In this document: piece by piece, positions 62,713 to 64,000 of the stretch | How the letters are laid out: every line of letters starts with the position of its first letter | Numbering within the stretch: the first letter of the stretch is position 1 | Assembly: GCF_019749255.1 (NCBI RefSeq) | Contig: NZ_JACWFH010000012.1 | Span: forward strand, 62,001 to 126,000 | Direction of reading: 5' to 3' | From: Mesobacillus maritimus | GTDB lineage: Bacteria; Bacillota; Bacilli; Bacillales; Cytobacillaceae | Length of the DNA: 64,000 bases | Notes under the pieces: generated by a model | Databases searched by the model: none | Told to the model about the DNA's origin: nothing | The model's input: only the letters and a program-made list of their open reading frames with translations | Program-made: the position numbers and the translations under genes

Positions 62713-62762
62713 AGATAGCCCTCAAGCCCTTTCAAACCAACGCTAGAAACTTGAACAGTCAT
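62713..62762 (-). pseudogene. Fossil 5' end of a second comM
   Basis: MTVQVSSVGLKGLEGY matches the comM start at 59200 (VTVKVSSIGLKGLEGY), and the 30 nt before it is also similar. The homology stops exactly where a type C repeat block begins. Confidence 0.75.
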
Positions 62763-62800
62763 AATAAAAGCATCCAACCCTATTAAATTTTAAAATCGGA

Positions 62801-63364
62801 TCATGAATGATGTTTTGAGGGAGCATCTGCCCCTTCAACGTATTTGCGGTAACTTTCTTTTTGTGGTTCAGGAAAATGAGATAGAATTTTACTGGTGGTA
62901 ATATGAGGATTTAAGTCATTTGAGATATAAGCAGAATAACTGCTCCATGTGTAATCATGAGGGTTTTTGACCATATTTGCTTCGACAGGATTTAAATGAA
63001 TATATCGACTCACTTCTAAAAAGTATTCTGCTGTTTCAATAATTTCAGCACCATACCGACCTTGAAACACATGGCCAACAAGGTGATGACGCTTATTAAA
63101 ATGCATCGCATATTGAGAATTAAGCATCTTCATGATTTCTTTAGGATGGTGATGGATGGTTTCGATTTGAAGATGGAGGTGGTTTGTCATGAGGCAATAA
63201 GAATGAAGTTGAAATGGAAAGTAGTTGCGGACTTCTTCCAATATTTCTAAATAAGCTTGATGATCAAAATCATCGTAAAAAATTGCTGCCCTTCGATTTC
63301 CTCGGCTCGTAATATGGTATTTGGCACCCGGGTACCAAATTCGGTGTTTTCTAGACAATCCCAT
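62801..63364 (-). CDS. REP-associated tyrosine transposase (Y1/HUH), copy 2
   Basis: 187 residues. HUH motif SYCLMTNHLHLQI, start YHITSRGNRRAAIFYDDFDH, HLVGHVFQGRYGAE and VSRYIHLNPVEAN. About 40% identical to copy 1 by eye, so the two are old paralogues or separate arrivals. GAAAGGTGTGAC precedes the ATG. Intact reading frame. Like copy 1 it lies next to comM sequence, here the fossil start just downstream. Confidence 0.88.
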   Translation of the reverse strand: MGLSRKHRIWYPGAKYHITSRGNRRAAIFYDDFDHQAYLEILEEVRNYFPFQLHSYCLMTNHLHLQIETIHHHPKEIMKMLNSQYAMHFNKRHHLVGHVFQGRYGAEIIETAEYFLEVSRYIHLNPVEANMVKNPHDYTWSSYSAYISNDLNPHITTSKILSHFPEPQKESYRKYVEGADAPSKHHS

Positions 63365-63447
63365 GTCACACCTTTCTATGGTATCTGTACTATAATCCAT
63401 TCGACAAATTCTGCCCTACTCCTGCCTATTTCTAAAATTTTATTAAA

Positions 63448-63496
63448 ACAAACACCCGCTCATTAGCAGAAAACTCCCACAAAAACACCGAGCGGG
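63448..63496 (-). terminator. Possible terminator of the right-edge gene
   Basis: CCCGCTC and GAGCGGG arms 35 nt apart; on the minus strand followed by TGTTTGTTTT. Confidence 0.5.
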
Positions 63497-63514
63497 GGTC
63501 TGACTCACGACTAC

Positions 63515-64000
63515 TCATTCCACATCATCCGTAGGATCATAAATGGTTAGCTTCATCTGGAAACCTTCGTACGTCATAAGCATCTTCCCCACTTCTTCCC
63601 ATGTAAATGGCTTTCCATCAATAATAACAATTGGAGTGCCATCAGAAGTTTCGTCATACTCAATAAGACCTTTGATTTGATCATTTAAAATGTCATTGTA
63701 TGCTTGTCCATTAGGGAAGAATTTTGTTTCAACCTGTTGCTCTCCCGTACCTTTTCTTGTTTTTTCTATTAATTTATAAAGCATTTCTTGCTGATTACTG
63801 TTCAATTCTCCATGTACAGCAAATTTATAGCCAAATTCTACGTTTTCCGTGGCTTCCAAGAGAATCCCGTTTGGATGTACCCGCCTTTCTACATAAAAGG
63901 TACGACTCACGCCTTGATAATCCTTCACAGAAAAGATTTCTATAAGCTGCTCTAGGTCTACTTCAAGCTCCTCTGCCATAAGTTCATTATAACAATGGAT
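63515..64000 (-). CDS. Unknown soluble protein, 5' end probably outside the window
   Basis: An ATG at 63979 would give 154 residues (MAEELEVDLEQLIEIFSVKD...), but it lacks a ribosome binding site, and the frame stays open to the window edge (IHCYNEL before the Met). A longer protein with an N-terminal Cys-containing (zinc ribbon-like) part is therefore likely. Central motif YQGVSRTFYVERRVHPNGIL and ENVEFGYKFAVHGEL look conserved, but I cannot name the family. Confidence 0.65.
   Translation of the reverse strand: MHCYNELMAEELEVDLEQLIEIFSVKDYQGVSRTFYVERRVHPNGILLEATENVEFGYKFAVHGELNSNQQEMLYKLIEKTRKGTGEQQVETKFFPNGQAYNDILNDQIKGLIEYDETSDGTPIVIIDGKPFTWEEVGKMLMTYEGFQMKLTIYDPTDDVE

Overview
The window comes from a low-GC, Gram-positive, spore-forming member of the Bacillaceae (Bacillus in the broad sense). 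This rests on AGGAGG-type ribosome binding sites, ComK, SinI and SinR homologues, Bacillus-type riboswitches, sortase-anchored wall proteins and the DUF1659/DUF2922/YvrJ cassette. No species is claimed. I see no rRNA, tRNA, intact insertion sequence or CRISPR array. Gene coordinates use the start best supported by a ribosome binding site, so some are shorter than the longest open frame.

Left part (1-12.3 kb): a partial CoA-transferase, a coiled-coil membrane protein, an IS3-family relic, then a leftward cluster (6968-2242). That cluster has two small paralogous hydrophobic peptides, a SpoIIM/DUF95 protein, a Yip1-like membrane protein, a membrane M48 protease and a HlyD-like adaptor, and resembles a circular-bacteriocin locus without its ABC ATPase. 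Next come a sugar/H+ symporter with an odd hairpin leader, a cupredoxin lipoprotein, an array of 52-bp hairpin repeats and an acyltransferase.

Central part (12.6-45.9 kb): a surface and biofilm region. A class D sortase sits beside three proteins ending in LPNTA: a 7-residue-repeat protein, a 1644-residue pectinesterase and a duplicated lectin-like protein. A penicillin-binding protein and an O-antigen-ligase-like protein form an operon next to them. A c-di-GMP-I riboswitch precedes the pectinesterase and a second one precedes a 39-codon sinI. A SinR-like repressor gene lies beside an operon (glmS, a GH18-like/deacetylase/glycosyltransferase fusion, a GH18 lipoprotein) whose upstream region carries an inverted pair of SinR boxes. 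Together these suggest matrix production set by c-di-GMP and Sin control. Also here are a guanine-type riboswitch with a secreted nucleosidase, a cstA/CC-star/ArsA cluster, and the first DUF1659-DUF2922-YvrJ cassette.

Right part (45.9-64 kb): many short palindromic intergenic repeats, two REP-associated tyrosine transposases, a second copy of the DUF1659 cassette, competence-type genes (comK, a frameshifted comM, a CoiA-like nuclease), an IS21 relic, a LysM-NlpC/P60 endopeptidase, a DUF6236 gene and an edge-truncated gene. Gene fossils (a third DUF2922, a second comM start) suggest this part has been reshuffled repeatedly.
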